Assembly: GCA_021397845.1 (NCBI GenBank)
Contig: CM038050.1
Location: 116,735,891-116,799,890, forward strand
DNA: 64,000 nt
DNA from: Areca catechu
Taxonomy: Eukaryota; Streptophyta; Magnoliopsida; Arecales; Arecaceae
Direction of reading: 5' to 3'
The notes under the pieces were generated by a model, which saw only the letters and a program-made list of their open reading frames with translations, had not been told where the DNA came from and ran no database searches. This document shows positions 22,047 through 31,379 of the stretch, one piece after another (the stretch's first letter is position 1; every line of letters begins with the position of its first letter). A program made the position numbers and the translations under genes.

Positions 22047-23063
22047 AGATTCCCATATCCCCTTTGAAATTCAAAATAAAATCTCCTGAAATCCTCCCTT
22101 GATTTTGAATTCAAATTCAAAATCAAAAATCCCAAATTTTTCTTTTTTAAGAGACTCATGGTTATTCTGAAAGGAGAAACACCTAAAGCAACTACGGACC
22201 GTGGGAGGGCTAAGAAGCCTCCCGGGACTAGGATAGAACTTATACTAAAACCCTAAAACGGCTGGACTCTTTTGGTTTTCAATTTTTTTCTTGGTGGAGG
22301 TGATGAAGGAAGGATGGGGATATGGAGGGGGAACAGGAATGAAACTCGAACCTAGGATCTAGATCCGACAGGAAACAGAGAGATGGAGGGAAAAAAAAGG
22401 GTACCTAGGGCTTCCAGCCCCTTGTCAGCAGTTTGGCAGCGAAGACCTTATTTAGGATCACATCTTGCCATCATGCATGGCGACGCTGATGACTTGGAGA
22501 TCACACCCTACCTGGTTATTCTGAAAGGGGAAACACCTAAAGTAACTATGGACTGTGGGAGGGCTAAGAAGCCTCCCGGGACTAGGATAGAACTTATACT
22601 AAAACCCTAAAATGGCTGGACTCTTTTGGTTTTTAGTTTTTTTCTTGGTGGACGTGATGAAGGAAGGATGGGGATATGGAGGGGGAACAGGAATGAAACT
22701 TGAACCTAGGATCTAGATTCGACAGGAAATAGAGAGATGGAGGCAAAAAAAAAGGGTACCTAGGGCTTCCAGCCCTTCGTTAGCTATTTGGCAGCGAAGA
22801 CCTTATTTGGGATCACATCCTGCAATCATGCACGGCGGCGCTGATGACTTGGAGACCACACCCCGCCATCATGCATGGCGACACTGATGGCTTGGAGCAG
22901 CTTCACGCTCCTCGATGCTCTCACTAGAGTGAAGGCATTGAGGCCTCACACCCCTCGACATCCCGAAGGACAAAGGCAAACGGGCCTCAACCCAGAACCA
23001 AAGCAAGGTTACAAACCCAAAAATTTCTATTCATCAACTAACTTATTACAAGAGGAGTATGGG

Positions 23064-23071
23064 TATTTATA
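23064..23071 (-). promoter_or_regulatory. TATA box in the second Y module of the element I LTR
   Basis: It has the same context as 22039-22046. The 5' LTR of the same element has neither copy. Confidence 0.5.
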
Positions 23072-24000
23072 GATTCCCATATCCCCTTTAAAATTCAAAA
23101 TAAAATCCCTTGAAATCCTCTCTTGATTTTGAATTCAAATTCAAAATCAAAAATCCCAAATTTCCCTTTTTTAAACCTAACTTACATTCATAAAAAAAAT
23201 ACCAAATAAATCCCTTTTATTTGAATTTTTAATTCCCCCTCCACTCTGAAATTCATGCTGCTCTAAAAATCAAGTAGAACAACTCTTCTTCCAGCTACTT
23301 TGAGAAGCAGGCAGAAGCTTCTTTGGGTTGCTTTGAGAACCGTGTGGGAGTTTCTTCACAGCTGAGCAACAGGGGGGTCTGCCGGATTTTCGGCGATCGG
23401 CCGGGCAGCGGGCGGTGGACGGCGGATGGTGGGACAGCGGGGTGGCGGGAGGCGATGGACGGTGGAACGGCAGGGCAGCAAGATGGCGGTAGGCAGCGGC
23501 CATGGACGGCCGTTCATCTTCCCACGGCATCCGTGGTGCCCTAGGTGCCGGCGAGAGCACCGGCAGATGGCGGATGGTGGGACGGCGGGGTAGTGGGAGG
23601 CGGTGGACGACAGGGCGGCGGGGTGGTTGGGCGATGGTTGGCGGCGGCCATGGGTGACCGTTCGTCTTCCCATGGCGTCTGTTTGTCTCCACACGGTGTG
23701 GGTGGCGGATGCTAGTTTTTCGGCAAGAGCAAGGCCGGCGAGCACTGGTGGCAGGCCGGCGGAGGTGGCCGGTGGGGACGGGCATGGCGGATCTGGGACT
23801 GGTGGGACAAAAAAAATCGAAAAAAAAACGTTCTATGACTTCCTGGGAGGTTGAAGAAGATAGGGATAGTCATGGAATAAGTTGGGAATAACATGGGGAT
23901 AAAATGGGAATAAAGGGAATAAGAGTAATATCTGGAATAACTAAAAAAAATTTTAAAAAAATAAAAAGAGAAACCCGGATGGTTTTCGAGTCCCCCATCA

Positions 24001-24084
24001 TTCTCCTACAGCACGAAGAACTCGACTACGACGAGTTTGAGGACGAAGCAAATCCTAATCCGCTACTGGCTCTGATACCAAAAA
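24001..24084 (-). other. Element I internal domain
   Basis: This covers all 84 bp between the LTRs. On the minus strand, TGGTATCAGAGC (24080-24069) is a full initiator-Met primer site. An imperfect inverted repeat ACTCGTC/AGTCGAGT lies at 24036-24020. AGGAGAA ends the domain at 24001. It is homologous to 3476-3560 of element B. Confidence 0.9.
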
Positions 24085-24695
24085 TGATGTGGAATGGATA
24101 ACGAAGAGACCCATGGTTATTCTGAAAGGGGAAACACCTAAAGCAACGGTGGATGGTGGGACAGTGGGGCGGCAGGACGGCGGCAGGCGGCTGCCATGGA
24201 CGGCCGTTCGTCTTCCCACGGCATCCATGGGGCCCTAGGCACCGGTGAAAGCACTGGCGGATGGCGAACGGTGGTACGGCTGGGCGGTGGGAGGCGGCGG
24301 ATGGCAGGGCGGCGGGGTGGCGGGGCGGCGACAGGCGATGGCCATGGGTGGCCGTTCGTCTTCCCATGGCATCTGTTCGTCTCCCCATGGCGTGGGTGGA
24401 GGATGCCGGTTTTCTGGTGAGAGCGAGGCCAGTGATCACTAGTGGCGGGCCAGCGGAGGCGGCCGGCGGGACAGGCACGACGGATCTAGGACCGGTGGGA
24501 CAAAAAACATTGAAAAAAAATATGTTATGTGACTTCCTAGGAGGTTGAAGAAGATAGGGATAGTCATGGAATAAGTTGGTAATAACATGGGGATAAAACA
24601 GGAATAAAGGGAATAAGATGAATAGTTAGAATAACTAAAAAAATTTCTAAAAAAAATAAAAAGAGAAACCTGGATGGGTTTCAGGTCCCCCATCA
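24085..24695 (-). repeat. Element I 5' LTR, shortened
   Basis: It shares both ends with 21476-24000 but jumps from about 60 bp inside its 3' end (near 24147) directly into the GC-rich part. It therefore lacks the X and Y modules and their TATA boxes. Confidence 0.88.
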
Positions 24696-24700
24696 GTTAT
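24696..24700. repeat. Target-site duplication of element I, right copy
   Basis: GTTAT directly follows the terminal CATCA. Confidence 0.93.
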
Positions 24701-25704
24701 CATCTATTCTGAGGCTAGTGGAGATGCAGAGTATCTGGTCAGGCTGACGACAGAGTTGATGATGATGATGCTGCAGAGGAGGAGCGCATCCTTTCCGGTA
24801 AGGCAGGACCTATAGAGATTCAGCCTGAGATAGTAGCATAGCCAGAGACTGCATCTCAGTCTGAGCCTTCAGCACAGCCTCAGCTAGTTCAGATGGAGAC
24901 TCCAGCAATTTTAGAAAGTTTATTAGACAGAGTCAGACGCATTGAGATAGATATTTTGATCAATAGACAGCATCTTGACTGCTTTATAGCTGAGACCAGA
25001 GAGAGCCACAGTGGACTGAGTAATGGCATCTCAACTATTCTAACCATACTATCTAGACCTACGGGGAGTACTCCAGTTTCTGATACAGCTCCGTCTGCTC
25101 CAGCACCAGTTGTTGATGGTGACAGTGGTGATGATGGAGATGATGAGGAGACTGACTCTGATGGATTCGACTTCCCAGATCTGATTTCAAAGCCAGTGGC
25201 AGAGGTGATGGCAGACTTGCACAGGAGTCCCACTTGTGACCCTTCTAGCTCACCTACTCAGACTCCAGTCCTATCTTCTCCTCCTTCCAGATCAGATGCT
25301 TATATTCCGATTCCTATTCTTTCACCTATTGTTGATTCTCCTGTTGTTCATTCACTTGTTGTTGATTAACACATTGTTGATACACCCATTATTGACAGTC
25401 CTATCATTGATTCATCGATTGCAGATTCACCCATTCATTCTTCAGCTGATACACCTACCGTTGATACACCTATCATATCATCAGCTGATACGCCTATTTT
25501 TGATACACCCACTATTGATACACCTACCATCCATACATCCTCTATTATCCGAGAGCTTGGTTTTTACACACCAGGCTGTCAGTATCTTGATTCCGGTCTA
25601 TCCTTTGATCGTACACTACTTTCGGCAATCACAGAGACTGTCGACCCGATCTATTCTATTCCTGCTGAGGACATAGCTTCCACTTCTGCTCTAGTTAGAG
25701 GTTG
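24701..25704 (+). pseudogene. Copia element env-position ORF, C-terminal part
   Basis: This continues the ORF broken by element I. It has an acidic run (DDRVDDDDAAEEE), an in-frame TAG before PETASQSEPSAQPQLVQ, a predicted helical segment at 24893-25010 (ESLLDRVRRIEIDILINRQ), and another acidic stretch (DGDSGDDGDDEETDSD). The tail is a degenerate repeat of VDTPI-type units at about 25320-25560. A TAA at 25367 breaks the repeat tail. Coiled-coil segments are reported for Sirevirus env-like proteins, which fits the position. No membrane anchor is visible. Function is unknown. Confidence 0.6.
25320..25560 (+). repeat. Degenerate 12-15 bp tandem repeat in the env-position ORF
   Basis: Units like GTTGATACACCTATC recur about fifteen times with drift. 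They encode alternating (V/I)DTP and (I/V)(I/V)DSP peptides in one frame. Confidence 0.7.
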
Positions 25705-26641
25705 AACGTATGCTCGATGTAGAGGACGTGGTCATCGTACTTCATCATGACCGACCATGACTGCCTCCGAGATCTCAGATCGATATGGCCTTGAGCTCTC
25801 TCTTTTAATGACACAGGACCGATTGAGATCGGATCATCTTCTGATGATGATGAGGATGAGGATCAGGATATCTTTGTATCTTTAGATAGTTTACTTTTAT
25901 GCATCTTTTGTATGTCTTACTATTGTACAAATTCTGACCTTAAATGAAATATTATATTGTACTTCATGTTTATGATTTCAAGTGAATGGAATGGTCTAAT
26001 TTTTCTTAGTACTTCATTGTCTTCATTTTTGAATGAATGAATGAATTTTCATTGTACTTCAATGCTATATCTTGAATATATTTCTTATTTGTCTTCTTAC
26101 CTTTTTAATGGTAACAAAAAGGAGTGATATGACTAAAGTATAAATGTGATGTATAAATGTGATGTGCAAGGGGTAGTAAGAGTGTAGGTAATAAGAGTAT
26201 TTGAAAATTTGAAAATTATTTAAAAAACTTGAATTGAAAATTGTTTACAAATTCCTTAAGTAAGGAAGAACAATTCTTTGTTTATTTTGAAAATGTTTTA
26301 TGAATTGAATTTCATCTTAAATCCTTTCTTTAAGTATTTGGAAAGATATTTACAAACTCTTTTATGGATCATCAATTCAGGGGGAGCCTTGTTTATTGCT
26401 GAATTTTCTTGTAGAGTATCTCGATACGTGTGTTTATGTCTTATATATATCTCAAAGCTCTGATACTCTCAATCATTATAACAAGCTATGACACTCTTAA
26501 TCAATATATCACTTTTGTTCTGATACATCATGTCATTATTGCAAATTACTTTGATACACCTATTGCACTTAGTTCTATGCACCTTGATGAGTTCTTTTAA
26601 AAGCTTTTTATGCAATTTATACTTAAAAGTTTTGTCATCAT
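25705..26641 (+). other. Copia element 3' noncoding region
   Basis: AT-rich sequence between the env-position ORF and the polypurine tract. It includes repeats of TGAATGAATGAA near 26030. Short frames here have no recognisable motif. Confidence 0.6.
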
Positions 26642-26656
26642 CAAAAAGGGAAAGAT
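26642..26656 (+). other. Copia element polypurine tract
   Basis: CAAAAAGGGAAAGAT immediately precedes the TGTTGACT start of the 3' LTR. Confidence 0.8.
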
Positions 26657-28253
26657 TGTTGACTCTATTATTGATTTTAACGATAAGCAAAACGGTTAAG
26701 TATAAGTTGAGTACTAATGATTTTTTTGAAGTGTGTTTTTATAGAAAAAGGTGCTCATAAATTTGAAAAATGATTATTTGATTGAGGAAGCCAAGTTTAG
26801 ATGAAAGATCTACTCAAAAAGGACTTGGACAGTCAAAGTTTGCTTAAATGGTTATTTAAGTGAGGTATAAATTTGATGCAGCACAAGTTCAGACATTTTT
26901 GTGAAGAATTCAGTAAAGTATCAACTCAAAGTGTCGACACATGACACCAAGTGTCGACACATGGAAATGAAATGTTGACTCAAGGCGGTATGCAAAGAAT
27001 ATTTCAGATGGCATGGCCGAAGTGTCAACACATGGACTTGAAGTGTCGACTCAAGGTATCGACACATGGATCAGCTCATCGCCTAAGAATTTCAAGTCAC
27101 AGAACTTGCTGAAAATGAAGAACTGCAGAAGTATCGACACATGGAAGCGAAGTTTCGACTCAAAGTGTTAACTCACCTGAGAAAATGTCGACTCAAAGTG
27201 TCAACTCACCTGAGGAAGTGTCGACACATCTAAGATTTCTAGAGAACCAAATTGAAGATATTTGAACTGGGTGTAAACTCAAGAAGTTCAAGTGTCGACT
27301 CACAGCTTGAAGTGTCGATACATGGAGTTCTAGAAACAGTAACGACTAGTTTTTCAAACATAAAACTCGACCCTTTTGCCATCTAACAGCTATATTTTCA
27401 TGTCTAATTGCTAGAAACCAGATTTAAGGCCTTAATAAGGTATTTATATGCTCCAAACCGAATCAAAAGTATTATTATTGATGGGAATGAAATAGAAGCA
27501 TCCAAGAGAGAAGAAAAGAGAGCATTCACTCCTATTCATTGAAGATTCAACCACTCTCAAGCAAAAGCAAGCCTCCAAGCATTCATGATCGTTCAAGAGC
27601 GTTAAAGATCATCCATTCTTGAGCAATCAAAGAAGCTTCAATAAATACAAAAGCACTACAACATCAAGCTTCAAAGAGATACCAGCTTTTTATTAGAAAG
27701 CTTTTATTCTCTCTACTTCAAAAACTTATTTGCTGTAAGGGTACTTGGTTAGTCTATTATAAAACCAAGGGAGGTTATTGGTGAGCCTTTGAAAACCAAT
27801 TAGGTTTTGGTTAGCTTGGAAAACCAAGGGAGGTTGGTGGTGAGCCTTAAAACTGTTTAGATTCTTGGTTAGCCTGTAAAACCAAGTGAGGTTTTGACTT
27901 GTGAGCCTTGAGAAAATAAGTTGGATTTTTTATTAGTCAGCCCAGAAAACAAATCAACTGTAATAAGTAGAGATTATAGTGAATTCTCAAAGAGATCTTA
28001 TGGAGTGGATGTAGGTGCATTGGATAGCACCGAACCACTATATTTCTTTATCTTTGTGGTTGATTGTTCTCTCTACTTGCTCATTCATTTATTGCTCTTT
28101 ATTTTTGCAGCACTTTTACTTAAGAGCATTACATTTGAATTCATAGTACCTTGATTAATTGTTGAATTGGATTTCATACTATTGTATTGCATCAAGTAAT
28201 TAATTTTTAGAGACCCAATTCACCCTCCCTCTTGGATTTCTTACTGGACAACC
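26657..28253 (+). repeat. Copia element 3' LTR
   Basis: Partner of 12190-13768, with the palindrome cluster at 26920-27320. Its last base is C where the 5' LTR has A. It is followed by CTAGC, which corresponds to CTATC before the 5' LTR. Confidence 0.88.
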
Positions 28254-28521
28254 CTAGCCCAAACTAAGACACAAGAGGACAGACATAGGACCAACATCCT
28301 ATAGACCTTTATGAAATTAGGGGATAAGGTATGCAAAATCATTATAGATATTGGGATCTATGTGAATTCCATATCAACCAATACATTCAAACCTTAGGCT
28401 TGACCCCAGTTCCCCATCCCAGCCCCTATAATGTTTCTTGGATAGACTCGACCTCCATCCCCATCAGGCTTAGATGCCCAATCTAGATCCAGCTTCAGTC
28501 TTATCAAGAAAAGGTGCGGTG
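28254..28521 (+). pseudogene. Element D protease, N-terminal part
   Basis: It reads through FMKLGDKVCKIIIDIGIYVNSIS and on to LTPVPHPSPYNVSWIDSTS, the retropepsin of Ty3/gypsy elements. The active-site triplet is Asp-Ile-Gly at 28347-28355, where Asp-Ser/Thr-Gly is expected, so activity would be lost. The frame runs into element C at CGGTG. Joined to 39524, it continues in frame as EKVRCDVIPMG. Confidence 0.82.
28517..28521. repeat. Target-site duplication of element C, left copy
   Basis: CGGTG here matches CGGTG at 39519-39523. Removing one copy and the element restores the D protease frame. Confidence 0.95.
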
Positions 28522-30278
28522 TGGTAGGACCACGGGGTTGTCGTTAAAACACCATGGCTATCAGTTTAAAACCGACTTCTTAAAATATTTAAAAATACGT
28601 AGCAAGAGGAGTCAGGTCGAATCCACAGAGAAGGCAGTGTTTAGGATTTGAAATTTTTGATCTTTGTAAAAAAAATATTTGAAGTCGAAAAAATATAAAA
28701 ATTAAAATTGCAGGAAAACTTGGCACTAGGATCTATTATTTAGATCCTAGCATCTATTTGAAGACAAGACGAAAGACAGGAATTAAAAAGAGATATTGCA
28801 TTGATTGAAATTTAAGGTCTAAATACAATGCAAAAAAAAAACTAAATTAACAAAACAAGTAACAAAGATAAGAACAGATCGGCGCAGCCTCATCGGGAAG
28901 ATAGCTCCTTCCTTCGTACTCTGTGGAGCGAACTGGGCTTCCTCTGCTTCTTCTTCTTCGGATCTTGATCTCAGAGAGAGAGAAGGCTGGAAGATGGTGT
29001 AGGGACACGCTCTCCATTGAGAAACCTCACTCCCAAAAGCCAACCCGTAACCCAAGCAATGCCCTTTACCCTGTACCTTGTCTTTTCTCTGGGATCCCCC
29101 TGTCTTGTGCATTGGGGTTCATTTTATAATTGATCGAAGAGGAAAGCTCGTTGCACACTAGCGATGTGGGACAAAAAAAATTGTGACTGCTCCATTGCTG
29201 CTCCGTTGATTACGCCGCTCGTGGGTTGTGCTGGTGCTCGTGGATTGCACCATGGAGCTCGCCCAGCATCCGTGGAGCTCGCCCGTGGATTGCTCTTGGA
29301 CTGCCCGTGGAGAACGCCCAGCATCCGTGGAGCTCGCCCATGGACTGCTCGTGGACTGCCCGTGGAGAACTCCCGTGGACGGCTCGTGGACGGCGCTCCA
29401 GCAAGCCAGCTCGTTGAAAACGCCCAGCGTCCGTGGAGCTCGCCCGTGGACTGCCCTTGGATGTGCGCGTGGAGAAGCTTGGCCATGGAGAACGCCCGTG
29501 GACGTGTGCGTGGAGGACGTGGGCTGTGCCACCGTGGACGTGCTCGTGGAGGAGCTTGGCCTGCGCATGGAGGAGCTTGGCCATGCACGTGGAGGACCTC
29601 GGCCATGCGCGTGGAGGAGCTCGGCAACGCCACCGCCGGAGCTTCTCCTCCGACCGTGGACACGTGAAGAATATGGGCTGCCTCCTCTCGTTTGCCATCG
29701 AAAATCGCCGCCACCGACCGTCAAACCACCACCGGAACTTCTCCTCCGGCCAGGGATACCGCTGGCGTGCTTCCCGGCAAATTTCGGCGCCTCTGGAGGG
29801 CTGTGGTCCATGCCCTATTCCGTGGACCAGCAGCCATGGTTGCTGGTGAACCAAACTGCAATAAAAAACCAGCAGCCGGTCCATGATGGATCGGCTGCAA
29901 TCAAAATGTGTGCAAAAATCTAGAAAATTCATAACTTCTTCATTTCAAACCTGATTTTAGTACCGTTTACGTCGTTGGATTCCATAAATCAAGCTCTACC
30001 TATTGGTGGATTTCAATCTTATTAATTTTATTAATTTCATGATCATTAATTATAATTATTAAATATTTTTTTAATCATTTAAATGGGTGTGTGGTGCTTT
30101 GACTTGAAATCTATTTTTCATGAACGTATTCTAATTTCATATTTTTCAAAGATATTTTTAAAATAATTAGTTTTGCAAGAAAGTCCAAATTAATTATGAA
30201 ATTAGGTTATTAAAAGAATATTAGCACCAATAATTAACTAAAATACTTTAAATAAACGTGTAAATCCATGATTTATCA
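28522..30278 (-). repeat. Element C 3' LTR
   Basis: Partner of 37795-39518. AT-rich ends flank a GC-rich core (29160-29830) made of degenerate units such as GTGGAGCTCGCCCGTGGAC. A hairpin-capable TAGGATCTA/TAGATCCTA pair lies near 28728-28750. Confidence 0.93.
29160..29830 (-). repeat. GC-rich minisatellite-like core of the element C 3' LTR
   Basis: Degenerate tandem units containing GTGGAG(GAG)CTTGGCC or GTGGAGCTCGCCCGTGGA recur for more than 400 bp. Open frames of 60-240 codons exist on both strands simply because stops are rare in this composition. The counterpart is 38445-39080. Confidence 0.75.
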
Positions 30279-30291
30279 CACCCCCCAACTT
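30279..30291 (-). other. Element C polypurine tract
   Basis: AAGTTGGGGGGTG on the minus strand directly precedes the 3' LTR start TGATAAATC. The degenerate element J has the same arrangement at 53629. Confidence 0.8.
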
Positions 30292-31379
30292 ACTTATTGT
30301 TAGTCCCTTAGCAATGCAAAAAGTATAACTATGTGTGACAAAGATCATCCTTTACAAAAATAGATCCAGGTTTGAAAGTAAAAAGATCTAGCAAGTATCA
30401 CTAACTAAGTATTGAGTTTCAGAAATAAATTTTGTAGTCAGTATAATTAGAAACTTTCTTAGAGTTCATCTAAAGATCTACAGCACTTGTGTTTGTGATG
30501 ACTAACTTAACATTTTGGTACTAGTTTGCAAGAACAAATGTATCTTTGATTAACACTTACTTTGGTTAATTTTCTATACATCCCTAAATTAAGCTTATGA
30601 ACTGAGTTAGCTTTCACACTACCTGATTTTTTTTTTTTTTTTTTTTTTTGCTGAGCATCCTGGCCTTCCCTTCACCATTTGATGCGAACCTCCACACTTG
30701 ACTTAGGTGCAGAGACCCGGTTACTAAGTTTAGGGCGATCCACATATACTCTATGTTTTGCACTTTTATTACAGGTAGGTAGCTCTTTCCTCAATTCAAA
30801 AAAATTTTAAATTGGGATATATATCAATTACCAGTTTTCGGTGATAATTAAGTCCTCAATTGTCCTTACAACTAATACTTACTTTGTCTCGTCAGCGTGC
30901 ATGTGCAATGGAAGTGCTAATAGCCTTTAGGTGATCTAAGTAGCCCTAAAAGTCTGACACGCTAGTCTACTTCTTGACTCGCTACAGTCATTAGCAACAC
31001 TCTCTAACTCTTATTACTTTTCCTAGTCTATCTTGCTCCAGATTTATTTCTGACACATGAAAACTTTTTTTTTTTTTAATTAAAAAAATATTTGTCCCGA
31101 CCCCCCAACTTGAATACCATTGTCCCTAATGGTATAAAAAAAACAAATAAACCATAAGAACTAAAAATATAAAGGGATACCTGAGAAGAGGAGCTCATGA
31201 ACAATGTAGAGGCTGCAATTTTTTTTTTTTTGAATTAAAAAAAAATATTGAGTACATATTGGGTTGCCTCCCAACAAGCGCTAAGTTTAATGTCTTCAGC
31301 AAGACATAATGTAGCTCAGTTTAGTGTGGGTCAGTTAATGTTACTTGGTCAATGGTTCGATTTGTTGATATTCCTTCAA
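30292..31379 (-). other. Element C 3' noncoding region
   Basis: About 1.1 kb lies between pol and the polypurine tract. It contains a run of more than 20 T at about 30627-30650 and a second purine-rich AAGTTGGGGGGTCGGGAC block at about 31096-31113 on the minus strand. It holds no long ORF, so the env-like gene of some Athila elements is not present. Confidence 0.65.

Larger units (their letters stand above)
21507..23165 (-). repeat. Tandem modules in the element I 3' LTR
   Basis: The arrangement in plus coordinates is X (21507) + Y, X (22161), X (22515) + Y, where X is about 354 bp and Y about 300 bp. Copies 2 and 3 of X are exactly 354 bp apart at their starts. Confidence 0.82.
21476..24000 (-). 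repeat. Element I 3' LTR with internal module duplications
   Basis: A module of about 350 bp starting GTTATTCTGAAAGG occurs at about 21507, 22161 and 22515. A second module of about 300 bp with a TATA box follows the first and third copies. Beyond 23340 lies the GC-rich part shared with elements B and E. Confidence 0.88.
21476..24695 (-). mobile_element. Element I: LTR retroelement with an 84-bp internal domain
   Basis: This is a minus-strand relative of element B. The 5' LTR is 24085-24695, the internal domain 24001-24084 and the 3' LTR 21476-24000. On the minus strand the LTRs start TGATGGGGGAC or TGATGGGGGACC and end CCACATCA. The initiator-Met primer site (24069-24080) and the purine-rich AGGAGAA tract are both present, and perfect GTTAT duplications flank the element. 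No gag or pol sequence exists. The two LTRs differ greatly in length (about 0.6 and 2.5 kb) because the 5' copy lacks the promoter-containing modules that are repeated in the 3' copy. It inserted into the env-position ORF of the copia element. Confidence 0.92.
12190..28253 (+). mobile_element. Sirevirus-like Ty1/copia element
   Basis: LTRs at 12190-13768 and 26657-28253 start TGTTGACT. A 14-base initiator-Met primer site lies at 13771, and a polypurine tract precedes the 3' LTR. The order gag, protease, integrase, reverse transcriptase, RNase H is that of Ty1/copia. A long gag, an env-position ORF after pol, and clusters of short palindromic motifs in the LTRs fit the Sirevirus (Maximus/SIRE) lineage. 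Flanks CTATC and CTAGC agree in four of five bases as a target duplication. It is inserted in element D between gag and protease, and itself carries a solo LTR and element I. Confidence 0.88.

Noticed and set aside
25320..25560. Degenerate short repeat considered as a CRISPR-like array
   Set aside because: Units are 12-15 bp, drift freely, lack spacers, and continue a coding frame in a plant retroelement.
26030..26050. TGAATGAATGAA run as a microsatellite of interest
   Set aside because: Too short and common in AT-rich plant DNA.
29124..29932. Overlapping frames up to 240 codons in the element C LTRs
   Set aside because: They arise from the degenerate GC-rich repeat and read open in both directions; the two LTRs do not keep the same frame.
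30292..31379. Possible env-like gene after Athila-like pol
   Set aside because: No frame of useful length exists and the region is AT-rich with homopolymer runs.
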